Shown here in pieces: positions 53,401 to 63,700 of a DNA stretch of 64,000 bases. Source of the stretch: Gadus chalcogrammus (taxonomy: Eukaryota > Chordata > Actinopteri > Gadiformes > Gadidae); the NCBI RefSeq assembly GCF_026213295.1, contig NC_079431.1, positions 17,212,431 to 17,276,430 on the forward strand. The letters are read 5' to 3'. The notes below the pieces were generated by a model that saw nothing but the letters and a program-made list of their open reading frames with translations, searched no databases and was not told the origin of the DNA. The translations under genes and the position numbers were made by a program. How positions within the stretch are numbered: position 1 is the first letter of the stretch; each line of letters starts with the position of its first letter.

Positions 53401-54059
53401 CCAACCGAAACCCATTAGAGAATCAAACTGGGCTTGATGGATGACTGTACATCGAGTACTTTTCATCTGTGAAACGCAATATCTGCCCCAGTGAGCAGAG
53501 ATACTCGGTAAATAAGAAAGGCCTTTTTGCCAAGGAAACATGCGTTGTTGATCATGTCACCGTCCATCATGTGTCATTCAGGGTTTCCTCGGGAGGGGGG
53601 AGGGGAACCATGGGGAGGCAAGAAAGAAACACGTCATTGATATAGGAGAGAGAGAGTCAGTCATTTTGCAAAAAGTGCTCAATTATTTCTTGCAAAAAGA
53701 CATTTGGGTGCAGTTATAGGTAAGAAAATTGTTTTCAAGGATGCCTATAGATGTTCTGTGGACATTGGGGATCAAACCCAATTACCTTTCGACTGGGAGT
53801 CTTAATCCTTGTTTAACCCTAGCCCTACAAGACCTACTCCAACATAAAGTGGATGTAGGCGTATTGGGGATAACGTAGTTTGTGTGTTAGTGTAGACCAC
53901 AGATGCTTACTTTTGTGAGGGTTCCATTTTCCTCTACCAATAGGGGGGCGTTGTTGTTGACTGGTGGAGCATCTGCTTCTCTGCTACAGAGACAACAGAA
54001 GAGACTACGGAAAATACCCCGACCCCTGGGCTTCTTCGATGAAGAGACTGCAGCAGTGC
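44281..54059 (-). CDS. ctdsp1: CTD small phosphatase 1 (SCP1), exons 2-7; exon 1 not found
   Basis: Ser/Thr phosphatase of the HAD/FCP-SCP family that removes Ser5 phosphate from the RNA polymerase II CTD and acts in REST-dependent silencing of neuronal genes. Exons, in transcript order: 54059-53911, 49324-49223, 46892-46836, 45772-45680, 44962-44777, 44409-44281. Internal borders are phase 0. The catalytic loop [10 protein letters not shown] (DxDx(T/V)) is in the 49.3-kb exon, followed by [77 protein letters not shown] and the C-terminus ...LKQQRTTS. The set makes about 240 residues. The family has about 260, so only a short first exon (usual start MDxxxIITQ) is missing, probably upstream of 54.06 kb or outside the window. 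miR-26a lies in an intron, as in other vertebrate CTDSP genes. Confidence 0.94.
44777..44962 (-). CDS. ctdsp1: ctdsp1 exon 6
   Basis: 186 nt, phase 0. [40 protein letters not shown] and [17 protein letters not shown]. Contains the HAD motif III Lys (YVKDLSRLG) and the motif IV-type acidic IDNSP. Acceptor GGTTCCAG, donor GCT|GTGAGT. Confidence 0.95.
45680..45772 (-). CDS. ctdsp1: ctdsp1 exon 5
   Basis: 93 nt, phase 0. [20 protein letters not shown] then [11 protein letters not shown]. The LFTAS motif is HAD motif II, with the conserved Thr. Acceptor TCTCCTGCAG, donor AAG|GTGGGA. Confidence 0.95.
45895..45970 (+). mobile_element. fish retroposon 3'-end fragment (AAGGC)n
   Basis: AGGCAAGGCAAGGCAAGGCA, then GGTTTATTTGTATAGCACAT and CAACCCAATGTGCTTCAC. 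This sequence recurs in fish genomes as the end of LINE/SINE copies. In a ctdsp1 intron, about 230 bp from the miR-26a hairpin. Confidence 0.6.
46175..46252 (-). ncRNA. mir26a: pre-miR-26a hairpin in a ctdsp1 intron
   Basis: The - strand at 46243-46222 reads TTCAAGTAATCCAGGATAGG followed by CT, identical to the 22-nt vertebrate miR-26a. After a loop of about 20 nt the other arm (CCTATTCGGGGTGACTTGG) pairs back across most of the mature length, with mismatches typical of a star strand. Hairpin core is 46247-46179. It sits in the intron between ctdsp1 exons 4 and 5 on the same strand, so it is probably co-transcribed with ctdsp1. In vertebrates each CTDSP paralogue hosts a miR-26 gene, and miR-26 is reported to target the CTDSP mRNAs. 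Confidence 0.95.
46836..46892 (-). CDS. ctdsp1: ctdsp1 exon 4
   Basis: 57 nt, phase 0. [19 protein letters not shown], near-identical to the SCP family insert after the catalytic loop. Donor CAG|GTATAC. Confidence 0.95.
46893..48480. other. ctdsp1 intron 3, proximal part, no feature recognised
   Basis: AT-rich intron. No coding potential or named repeat seen before the hAT MITE at 48481. Confidence 0.5.
48481..48889 (-). mobile_element. hAT MITE family A, copy 3 (409 bp)
   Basis: TAGAGCTGTCA / TGACAGCTCTA ends with perfect 8-bp duplication GTAGATTA (48473-48480, 48890-48897). Same orientation as copy 2, lacking about 60 bp of its AT-rich part (the stretch corresponding to 37685-37755). Confidence 0.9.
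49223..49324 (-). CDS. ctdsp1: ctdsp1 exon 3: catalytic DxDx(T/V) exon
   Basis: 102 nt, phase 0 both ends. [17 protein letters not shown] is followed by [17 protein letters not shown]. The first Asp of DLDET is the phospho-acceptor nucleophile in this family. Acceptor: a T-rich run then CAG at 49325. Donor AAG|GTACGG. This exon can be joined from exon 2 or from the large upstream exon in the same frame. Confidence 0.95.
49953..52471 (-). CDS. large alternative first coding exon of ctdsp1 (838-residue acidic N-terminal extension, unknown function)
   Basis: A 2.5-kb exon with no stop lies in the ctdsp1 intron, on the ctdsp1 strand. Acceptor: a run of nine T then GTCTGCAG at 52472. First ATG at 52466-52464. 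838 codons lead to EEQ, then CAG|GTATTG at 49953/49952. The donor is phase 0, and the next ctdsp1 exon ([17 protein letters not shown]) is also phase 0, so the junction reads ...[13 protein letters not shown]. Without splicing the frame stops 13 codons later. Contents: a Cys-rich part (about residues 90-165, [18 protein letters not shown]); Gln/Glu/Phe-rich blocks; a long Glu/Asp region with an Asp tract; a basic cluster [14 protein letters not shown] (about 505-522, likely NLS); and a Cys-bearing end CECEYC. It cannot follow exon 2 in frame, so an upstream noncoding exon or separate promoter is implied. I do not recognise the 838 residues. Confidence 0.8.
51516..51568 (-). repeat. (ATC)n trinucleotide tract coding for poly-Asp
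   Basis: Runs of CATCAT/ATCATC on the + strand give the Asp-rich [14 protein letters not shown] stretch of the large alternative ctdsp1 exon. A coding microsatellite, probably length-variable. Confidence 0.85.
52482..52990 (-). promoter_or_regulatory. candidate alternative promoter/5'UTR region of the large ctdsp1 exon
   Basis: The 838-residue exon begins behind a splice acceptor but its ATG cannot be reached in frame from ctdsp1 exon 2, so an independent 5' exon is expected upstream. In this 0.5 kb the - strand has an A/T-rich CTATTTATTTTGG stretch (MEF2/TATA-like, one mismatch to MEF2), an E-box (CAGATG), long C/T-rich tracts and several weak GT donors. None of these identifies a start site. 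Placement is inference only. Confidence 0.25.
53740..53810. mobile_element. short diverged repeat fragment before ctdsp1 exon 2
   Basis: GGGGATCAAACCCAATTACC and TTTCGACTGGGAGTCTTAAT resemble the fragments at 26240 and 27290. Confidence 0.4.
53911..54059 (-). CDS. ctdsp1: ctdsp1 exon 2: N-terminal region
   Basis: 149 nt, phase 1 in, phase 0 out. Encodes [20 protein letters not shown], then [20 protein letters not shown] and [11 protein letters not shown]. The KKPRGRxIFxxLFCC basic/Cys block and LLVEENG are family hallmarks of the SCP N-terminus (membrane-association/palmitoylation region). Acceptor TCTCCCAG, donor AAAA|GTAAGC. Confidence 0.92.
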
Positions 54060-56698
54060 CTGGGAGAGAAACACAGAGAGAGCGAAAGAGACATAGTGAA
54101 TGAGAAAGATGGAGACAAACCAAAGTAGAGACAGGAGAGGGAGGATGGGGCAAGATCCCTCTCCTATCTCCTGTCTATTATTTTGCAGAATGATTGATGG
54201 TTATGCATTGTATAATAATTGATGTGGTCTCAACCAGTAGCCAGTCACCTGTATTTGTCTACTTAAAATTTCAACTTTATTGAAATTCGCCTTTGTAATT
54301 GATTTATTGTAATTTCGATAAGTAGATAATTTATTGACTTTCTAACAGATTTATTTTCAAGAGAATGACTACAATGAAAGAATGCACATAGGAGGGCAAA
54401 AGGGCCCTGGGCAGTAAGGGTTTACAGCAAGTAACATGCCTTTCCTAACAACTTATAGTATATCACACTTTAACTATAATCTTCCACATAGAAATGATGT
54501 CTACCATTGTTTTTATGAGAGAAAATTAAAGCAAGCACATGGAGTTCATGCAATAGACTGCAGATTATTATGAGTATCAGGCTCAGCACAAAAGTAATCT
54601 TCGACACAATGTTGGTTTGACAGACTAACAAATGTAAAAAAGTCGAGTCGTTTGTAGTGAGTGCAAAATAATTCTAATTATGGTTAATAAATCAGCTTCC
54701 TCCACCATACCACTTGCCTATTAGGTAATGGGTGGATGGGGATCAACAGTTGGCATGAAATTTAGCATTCATCAGGAAGTAATCGTTCAAAATAATCCTA
54801 CTTGGGCTTAACAATTGGATGACGGAATACCACTGCAGATAGAAATTAAAATTAATGAAATAGAAAAATTATTAAACCATAGAAATTCTGAAATATACTG
54901 AAATTCTGACTACATTTGTTTACATCTTCGGCTACAACTTTCAAATGAAGATGTCATTAGATAAATGAGAAATCTACCCACGCACTCCCCAAGATAAATT
55001 ATCAAGGATAGTTGACGTTCTTTGGCCCCAAGCCGGGTTAGAAAACACCCATCATCGGACCAAGGAGTGGTGAGAGCTGGCCCTCACAAAGAAAAGTCTC
55101 AGACAAATTAGCTGAGGCCCGATGGACGGTCCGATCTGTCAACATCCTAGATTAGCGCGACACTCAGACAAGAATAAACCCGTCGAATCAGCATGGAGCC
55201 GGTTGTGGACCTGATGTCTGGGTTTTGAGTACATGTTAAAATGGAGTAAAGGGAATGTTTTATACAAGATGAAAAGGTGTCCGTGTCAGAATATGTTGAC
55301 ATTAATTAGAAGAGACAAAAAAAAAGGGAAACGTTCTGTTTTGAATTTTCTGACCATTTTGTTTGTAAAAAATGCTTGTGTTCCAGTAAAAACCTGACAA
55401 AGGCTTCACATTTTTATCTTAGCAAATATAAGTGATTAACCAACGAAACAATAAAAAAACTGAACTAATTTCAAAGATGTAAAGTTTTAGAATCATCACA
55501 ATAGGTTTCCTGTGATTCTACAATACAATCTACTATGGCAGTGGTCGAGAGAAATAACCGGGATTAGACATCTTGCGAACATTTAACACAAATCCAAAAC
55601 CGCTCGGCTGGTATTCTAACACCCTTAGCACTTCACTATCCTGTTCCTTAAAATAAACCCAAGATACTAATAGCTGTAATGACATTTAAGGTAACCCCTC
55701 ACATGGATATGACCCACTTTCTACCAACAGGAGCTGTTAACCAGAAAGACTTTTAGCAATGGGGGTTCAAAGTGGTCCTGGAATGAGGCCTGTGGAAACC
55801 CTGGTACACACTTGTCAAGGCATACCAGCGGTTCCCCTGAGAGGGCGTAAGGTCCTGTGTGAAAACATGTGTGAAGGAACAGGGCAGGTGATACTAGTAG
55901 TGTTAGAAAACATCATGCAGTCCCTCACTGATATTACACATCAGTGGGACAGAAATAGACAAGGGTGTGTTTACTGACAGCTCTCAATGATGCCAGTGTT
56001 TCCGAGTGTTGTGGCTATATTTAGACCTGTGTATTATACAAGGCCATAAACGGAGGCACAAACAAACACTTTTTGTGTCACCTAGTACCCGCAGAGGGGA
56101 AACCGCAATGCTATGTGTTGATCCAACCACACATGTGCCACCGGCTCCCGTACCAAAACGAGTTAAATTAAGGATCTCGAGGTGCAGGCCTATACATAGA
56201 GGGATGATGTCAGCCTCTACTGCCTAGGGGTGTGATATTCGTTTCAGCACGTATATCAACATAATGCTAGACAGTCGGGCCAATTATCATGGCTGCGATA
56301 AAAAGACAACCGTTGCAGTGCCAGTGGCCAGTTAATACTCCCAGCCTAACGTCTCCGGCGCCGCAATCTAAAATGCACTGAAAGACGGTTTGGTTAAATG
56401 TCACTGCTACATGGTACTCATGGTTCCTTCTAAATCTTCTGCAATGTTTTGATGCAAGCAGCAGCACTTCCTTTGGGTTTATCTGGTTTGATTGCTGTTC
56501 AAAGCAGTTTCTCTAAACTGTCGTCAATGTTTTTCACTTCACCTTTCTAGTTTTCAAGGTTAAATGTAGCTTGCTTTTCTCTGAATGTCCTGGAAACGGC
56601 AAACAAATTGTACATTGTGCGTCTGGCTTATTGAACTGTGAAAGCATTAAACAAGTACACACAATTAAAAAACTGAAGTGTTCATTAATTATTTTGCA
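54060..56698. other. ctdsp1 intron 1 or flank, no feature recognised
   Basis: Searched on the - strand for the missing first ctdsp1 exon (a short start like MDxxxIITQ before a phase 1 donor) without success. No coding potential or named repeat. Confidence 0.45.
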
Positions 56699-56706
56699 CT
56701 TCTCAG

Positions 56707-58939
56707 TAGGGCTGTAACGATACACAAATTCACGATTCGGTTTGTATCACGATTTTTGACCCACGGTTCGATACATCCCACGATTCTTTTAAATTTAAAA
56801 AGCATTTTATTTAAACAACACTTAAATACCAATTATCTTAATGTAACATTTAATAACAAATAATTTGGAACACTGAACAGATTTGAACCGAAAGAATACT
56901 ATTATAGTATAGCTAAATTAATAAAGAAATAACCAAAGATTGCAGTTGGAGGATGCTTTTTGCTGGTAGGCATAATAGGGCCCCTTTAACTGTTGGGTTG
57001 GTTTATTCAAATATCCTTATTAGCAGTGGCGTCTTTGCATTAGGGGCCAGTGGGGCACGGCCCCACCAGAGAACGCTGCCGTGCAGGGCACGATTATACT
57101 TTTCTTTTTTTTTTCAAAAATGTCATTGAGCATAAGTTAATAATACATTAATTGTTAATAATTAATTACATGTCCGTAGTTTTAATTTGATGAACGCAAT
57201 TGTTGTAGTGTAGTAGTTGTGTGTGAAATAGTTTGTTGCTCCGTCTCGTCTGTTCCGCTCGGTGGGGCACAGCCGAGATGGCCCCGTCTGCTGCAGTGTA
57301 GAAAACTGGTGCTGTTGCGCGAGCAAGCGCGTGCGCAGCGCCCGCTTCTGTTTCGGCGGTTGGGCCAGAAGTTTAGTGCCCCAAAGCTCTTCTCATTGGC
57401 TGATTTTTAGAAAGGGCGGGGTTTACGGCGGGAGCCGATCAGATCTTGCTAGCTGGCTAACGTAGTTACTGTTACAGTTACTGTTACAGTAAATAACAAC
57501 AAATGGACGTTTCATTCATTAAATGATGAAACGTGTTGAGTATCTGTCTCATGTGAGATTTAGCACTTGAACAGAAGTTGGAGATAAAACGTTAGGGACC
57601 ACATCGCCCGACGGATTTAAATCATTATTCAAGAGGGAAAGGACAAGAATAGATCGTTCAACCAGGAGTGGTTCAAGCGGAAAAAAATGCTTGTGTTTCA
57701 CCTCAGCCACACAAAGGAGACCAGACAGCACTGTCCTTAAAGCACAGGTAATTACCATCTTAGCCCAAACGTACTTAAATTTACACCCAGGATTATCCAG
57801 GTCTGAATAGGCAACCACTCTATCAGGCTAGATTCATTGTTAATTGTACAGTATGGTGGCCTGCAAACTTCATGCAACTTAAACCATACTTCTTATTTTT
57901 TTGGTATATTGTGAGTGGTGGCTTTGTATATTGATTGCTGTGTAAAGGGTGTGCGCCGTTGTGTTTTTATTGTTGCCACGTTGTTGTTTTCTTGAGTTTT
58001 GATATTGTGAGATCTTGAACGCTGCCATTTGGTGGTGCTATTGCTATAATAGCCCAATATATGTCGTCAGATTCGCGTTTGAGTGATGGCATTATTCAGC
58101 TGCAATTTTGGTCCCCTCTGTCACTTGCTACTGTTTTTTTTGTGATGGTAGTAATATGTGGTATTTCTGGATTGCGTTATGATATTTTCCTGCATGGGCC
58201 CCACCAGAGTTTCCAAACCAAAATCGCCACTGCTTATTAGCGCTTCTTATTAGGCTATGTAGCTAAATTAATTACATAATCAAGCCGTATAGAATGCAAC
58301 ATGTTTAATAGCCTAACTTTCAATAGATGAGGAAAAACATGAACGTCGCAATAACGAGGCATAGTGTTACGAGTAGCATATGTGTGTGCGCGAGAATGGC
58401 AGTGTGCGTATGCGTGTGTGAGTGACGTCAGCGAGTGAGTGGACGAGCGAGGAGAGCGAGCGGTAGCGCGTGTGTCTAGTGAAGAAGCGAACGAGTCCGG
58501 TAGAATAAAGTAGGCCTACCCATCCTGTCAATATCGGTGGCCGCTTCCGACCTATAAGCAGACAAACTGCCAGTCAAATCACACAAAACAATAGAGACAG
58601 GATCACACAGGCAATTTTTTTCGCGCTTGGCCCACTCTGGATAAATGTCGTTCATATCGCATATGAGGACTTCGACGGCTGTGGAGAAATGCAATCCTCC
58701 GTAGCCACGGAGAGCTGTGATCATAGAGAGGGCATCTCGTCACATATTTACGGCATCGATAGGAGGGGGCGCTGTCAGCAGACTATTATTGAGACAAATT
58801 ATTAGCAAATTTAAATCGGACAATTTGACCGAAGAGTTAGAAAGGGCATATCGCGCTTCTGCCTTCTCACACCGCGAGACAGGTTTGTGGCTTTGAGTAT
58901 CGCGATTTTCGGTTTGATACGCGTATCGTTACAGCCCTA
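56707..58939. mobile_element. hAT element (2.2 kb, non-autonomous) with nested insertion
   Basis: Ends TAGGGCTGTAACGATAC / GTATCGTTACAGCCCTA with perfect 8-bp duplication CTTCTCAG (56699-56706, 58940-58947). The first 200 bp contain words such as CACGATTCGG and GGTTCGATAC; no transposase is readable. A second element is nested at 57023-58233. Confidence 0.88.
57023..58233. mobile_element. nested DNA element (1.2 kb) with GCAGTGGCG ends
   Basis: Inverted ends GCAGTGGCG, then partly matching GGCCCCACC-rich arms, flanked by TTATTA at 57017-57022 and 58234-58239. Superfamily not decided. Contains no gene that I recognise. Confidence 0.7.
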
Positions 58940-59316
58940 CTTCTCAGTTTAAAGCCCTCATCAAGAATATATAAATAAAAGATTAATGAAAATGTCTTTA
59001 ATTAGCAGGTGCACAGCCGAGATCGTCATCAAAATTAAAATGAATACGAAGAAGACAGCTAGCCTTATAAAAGGGCATGAATGATTGTTAACGCTGATAT
59101 GATGGTGTCAAAATCTGTATAATCGTGATAGGGATAATTCTTACACGAGTTGATAAAAAAGTTCTTTCCAGTAGGGCTGTCAACTGGAGCAAAAACATAA
59201 TTGTATATTTTATTACACCATATAATATTGTTATGTAATTCTGCAAGTAAATTATTCAGATAATGGAAAGCAAGAAGGGAAGAATGAATTGATGTGGTTG
59301 AATAGCTAGATGACAG

Positions 59317-59655
59317 TAGGGCTGGCGATTAATCGAATTTAGATCTCGATTTCGATTTTAGCGTCAAAGATCACAAAAACTAATATAATTGACTTTCGAC
59401 TTTTTTTTTTTTTTTTTAGTCAATGTTTTATTGCAACAACAGTTAGTCAATGTTTTCTTGCAACAACAGTGCAAGAACAGCTGGATACATTTTTGAACAT
59501 TATTTTAGATTTGAACATTTTCTTTTTGACCATTTTGTGTATTTTTTTAAGACATTTCAAAGTTCTCAGTTACAAAGTGTATTTGGGAGAGACATGTTGA
59601 ATACATCACAATTCAACCTCAAAAATAATCGTTTGAATAATCGTGATCAGCCCTA
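59317..59655. mobile_element. small hAT MITE (339 bp)
   Basis: Ends TAGGGCTGGCGATTA / ATCAGCCCTA, flanked by GATGACAG and GCTGACAG (7 of 8 matching). Contains CGATTTCGATTTT and a poly-T stretch. A single end TAGGGCTGTCAACTGG at 59172 may be a fragment of a relative. Confidence 0.7.
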
Positions 59656-59943
59656 GCTGACAGCTAACAATACCAAGTTGTGAAATGAGTCATAACACCA
59701 AGTGGGGGCCATCTTGGTTGATATTGCTTCAATTCCTTTTTATACTTACTTTACTATACTTGTAACCTTGACTTGAATCAATTATATCCTTTTTATGCTT
59801 GTTGTAAATGACATTGTCACCTGTATTTACAGGTGCTATTTTAATATTAGTTGTCATCATAATGAAACATCAGCAGGCCATTTACATAGCCCTTTGTTAA
59901 TCAATACAGGAGGGGTTTTAACAAATGCTAAGAGGCAGAAGGC

Positions 59944-60090
<147 letters not shown>

Positions 60091-60172
60091 GATCTACTGC
60101 CTATTCTTCAGGGCAATTACTGGGTAAAGCAGTCAAGCGTGTGTACAAGGCTCTACCATCCAAACAAAGACA

Positions 60173-61241
60173 ATGGCCCAGAAGAGTCACCTTTCTATAT
60201 CCCTAATAGAGGCTGAGGCTGTGGTAGGGTATCTTCATTTGCAAAGATGCACCTTTATGTGCTGCCAAGGCAGACACCCCAAGACCGTAAATACCATGAG
60301 AACAAAAATCTCCTCCTCTATAAGCACCTACCAAGGCTGGCTTTCCGCAGAGTGGAAAATGACATTGCAGAGAAGTGCAGTCCAAAGTGCTCAGCGTGCA
60401 TGCACAAAGAATGTAATGTTTGCAGTGAGGAAAGGAGGTTTGCAGCAACTTGTAGCCAGCATACCAGATTAGGAAGGAGATTGCCCCACCCTGCTATGTC
60501 TGGCTGAAGAGTTCAGACTAAGGTCCGATATATTGGTGCACTGAAAGAGGTTCTGGGGATGCTGGAGATGGACACGACCGCTAAAAGTCTAGAACAGAGG
60601 GCTGTTGGATGCAGACTATGTTTCTTAAATGTGGACTTTGCAGGAAACTGCACTGCAGCTTAGCAGTATGTGATCGAGGCTCTGGCATCAGATGCAATTT
60701 ATTTTATAAATAAATAAATACCATTTTATTTTATTTATTTATCCAGGCTACTGCTTAAGCTGTAGTGCAGTTTCCTGCAAAGTCCACATTTAAGAAAACA
60801 TAGTTGTCGGACGCCCAGTTCTTTGTGATTATAAGGGACGACGTGGAGCATGATATGAAGGCAGCTTTCACGTGCTTCAAAAGCAGCATTGAGGATATCA
60901 AGAGGAAAATCCCTGCCATTGAATGTGTCCATATGGGCGGTTTCGGCACAGCATCCCAATTCAAGAACAATCTATTTGGACTTTTCCCCAACATCATGGC
61001 GCATATGTAGTTATTTTTTGCCACTAGTCGAAGGATAGGGGCGCTGGATGGAGTGGGAGGGGCAGTAAAGAGAGCTTTGAGGACAGCTGTGCTAAGCAGA
61101 AAGGTGGCAGACATCAGGGATGCAAGGTCTTTTGCCAAAAGTGTAAATGCATCCTTCCCCAAGCTAGAAGTGAAGCAACAACAGCAAAACATTGACACAA
61201 TTGCTAAGGTTTATGCTTTGGAGAAATCAGGGCAAGTGTGA
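60173..61241 (+). pseudogene. decayed transposase-like gene
   Basis: Pieces in order: YKHLPRLAFRRVENDI and a Cys cluster (CSPKCSACMHKECNVC) at 60320-60430; FLNVDFAGNC at 60628; then FFVIIRDDVEHDMKAAF, GFGTASQFKNNLFGLFPNIM and LDGVGGAVKRALRTAVL between 60810 and 61100. The SQFKN...FFATS...DGVGGAVKR arrangement matches a transposase-derived family common in fish and cnidarian genomes that I cannot name with certainty. It is broken by stops (for example after NIMAHM) and by the inverted duplication at 60621-60806. Confidence 0.55.
60621..60806. repeat. 50-bp inverted repeat inside the transposase-like pseudogene
   Basis: The left arm at about 60621-60673 (TTTCTTAAATGTGGACTTTG.. then CAGGAAACTGCACTGCAG) returns as reverse complement at about 60750-60806, with an AT-rich spacer. 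This is a local inverted duplication within coding sequence. Confidence 0.8.
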
Positions 61242-61330
61242 CACCTCTGCCAGGTACACATATATAATATGAGGGTTAACATTTATATTCTTACATTTCA
61301 AAAAAAGAGCACACATTTATTCTATTCACA

Positions 61331-61334
<4 letters not shown>

Positions 61335-61387
<53 letters not shown>

Positions 61388-61450
61388 ACGTACATAGTAC
61401 ATACATACATACATACATACATACATAGTATACATACATACATACAAACA
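61335..61450 (+). repeat. (CA)25 followed by (CATA)n microsatellite
   Basis: CA run 61335-61385, then CGTACGTACATAG and CATA units to about 61450. Reading frames across it (CVCVCV, CMYVCMYV) are artefacts. Confidence 0.98.
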
Positions 61451-61899
61451 TACGTATTTAGAAGAAGAGATTTATGTATGTACATATACATACTTAGTTA
61501 TGCATTTTTCCTTGAGTGTTTCATTTCTCCCTTCTCCATCATGTATCATGGAGTTACCAGAACACTGGAATTCCTTTCAGGAATAATAAAGAATCCATCT
61601 ATCAAGGTACAAGTTCAACATAAAGCCTACTCATCCTCTATGCCAAGTTCATAGGATACGAGTGATGACGTAGACAGTGATGAGCTTGATGCTGGCCATA
61701 AGCCATCCCGACATGGGCTGCCTACTAATCAGTTACAAGGGGAAGAAATCCAGCAGGCAGCATGTGGGTCTGGTTACAGATAGCCATCATGGGGGCCGTG
61801 AGGTTCTTGAGGTGAAAGGAGGCTTGGGAGCACAAGTCCAGTGGCAGACACCACTTTTGAAAGCTATTACTGGCCGAGTCGTGCTACAAATCTTTTTTA

Positions 61900-63160
61900 A
61901 CAGTTAATGTTCCGTTATTATAAATATAATTATACACATAAATAAATCGTGATCTGTTCAATTTAAAAGTCGCCCTTCCTGATTGGATACCGACACCTGA
62001 TTATGTGTACGTGCCTGTCCATGTCTGTGTAATTTAGTCAAGCAACTATACTTGTCAGCTCATTTGGTGCTAGTGAATTATGTATTCATGTTTGATTTAA
62101 ATTAACATACACCATTCAGTTTTATTTTTTTATACAAATGTCGCATCAATATTAATTGAATGTCCCCAGACAGGATAACACCATTTTACAAATATCTCAG
62201 AATGCCTTTAATCCTTTTTATTATTAAATAAATATACAATAAAAAAAAGCATATAGATCTTTGCTGCTTAGTGCATATGAAAAATCAACATGATTATTAT
62301 GAGACATGTTGAAATAAAATACAAACTTTCACGATAGCAACTTACTGCTACTTCCTTAATATGCCCCAACGTGAGTGAGGGCTGGGGCTACCATTCATGT
62401 TTTTAGGGGTTTTCCTAAGGGAAGATCCCCTTTTGGTGTGACTGGATTATTGGTGAACACGTTAAATATGCAGAATTACATGTCAAACGCTGAATTTGTT
62501 GATTATGGGAACATAATTACATTTGTTTTATGTTCTTAAGTTCAATGTGATTATGTATTGTAGAAGACTTGCCAAATGTACCGACAAATGTTGCATTATC
62601 TCTTTAATTTGTGTACCAAAATTTGTTTTTAAACAGTCCAAAATTACTACAGAAATATATTAATATTGTTGGTGCCCTTCACATTTTGGTGGGTGCTCCT
62701 TAATTGAATTTTCGCTACCACGGGCAAAAGTGAATTTGAAAGGATTAAAGAACAGTACCTGAATTTGAAAAAAAAAAATCTCCACATCAAACAGTCATGA
62801 GAGCAGTCTCTTTCTTCGTCTAACTTTTTTGTCCATGTGTGGCCCATTTCAGCAGAAGCCATTTAAATCCAGATAATGTTACAGACTGCCGTCAAAGGAA
62901 AGCTGGATGTACCGGGGCATCTGCTTGAGTAACTTGTAAAGCCTGGCTGTGTTTTTGAGGTTGTATTCATTAGGTTGAATAGGACAGACAAGCAGAAGGA
63001 TGAGTAATGTTATTGACTAAAGGCAACACAGTTGAGACAGGGACAATGCAAATGAAGATGATGCCAAATTTAAGGACAGTTAATGACCGATACTCACTTC
63101 GATTTAAGTAGCATGAGTTTCACTTTTCTAGGCATTTTTTGAATTTCAAATATGTTAGGT
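61900..63160. other. no feature recognised
   Basis: AT-rich non-coding sequence. Nothing nameable. Confidence 0.5.
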
Positions 63161-63163
63161 CAC

Positions 63164-63700
63164 CAGTGTTTCCGCTAGAATTCTTTTTAGGCCCGGTGGT
63201 AAGAGCTGATGGTGTGATTTGTTATACATTTTTCACAGGATGCTAGAGTATTTGTTGGTTATTTCCATATAAAACACTTGCTTAGCCATCACAAGTTGGT
63301 TAAGTTATGGACATATAAAGAAAGAGGCTAGTGTTTTGCGGGGGGCGGTAAAAATGTACATGGTAACGGCGGGCTGAACCAATCAGACGTCGCATTTACG
63401 CGATCGGTTCATGGTATAGTTCTTCTGCCGGAGAATAAACAGTGTTTTTCTAAACTAATTTCATGTACAGGAGCATAAAGCACCAATACATATTGAGATA
63501 GCTGGTGGTGAGCTTGGATGGTTATGATATTATGGCTAATAATAATAATAATAAAAAAAAAAAACATTTTTTTTTTTTTTCATTTTTTTTTTTTTTCTCT
63601 TTTTCATTTTTTTTCATTTTTTTGGCCGGTTGTTGGCCTGGCGGGGGCGCTCGTTGGCCTGGCGGCCCGCCAGGCCTGAACAACGGTAGGGGAAACACTG
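63164..63700. mobile_element. probable hAT-type MITE with CAGTGTTTCC ends
   Basis: CAGTGTTTCCGCTAG at the left and CGGTAGGGGAAACACTG at the right are inverted ends. Flanks AGGTCAC and AGGTCAT nearly match. Inside are (AAT)n, poly-A/poly-T runs (63540-63620) and a palindromic GGCGGCCCGCC. Confidence 0.6.

Noticed and set aside
53911..54059. Direct in-frame splice from ctdsp1 exon 2 to the large exon
   Set aside because: Phase does not match: exon 2 leaves phase 0, whereas the long frame needs phase 1, and a stop follows within about 20 codons.
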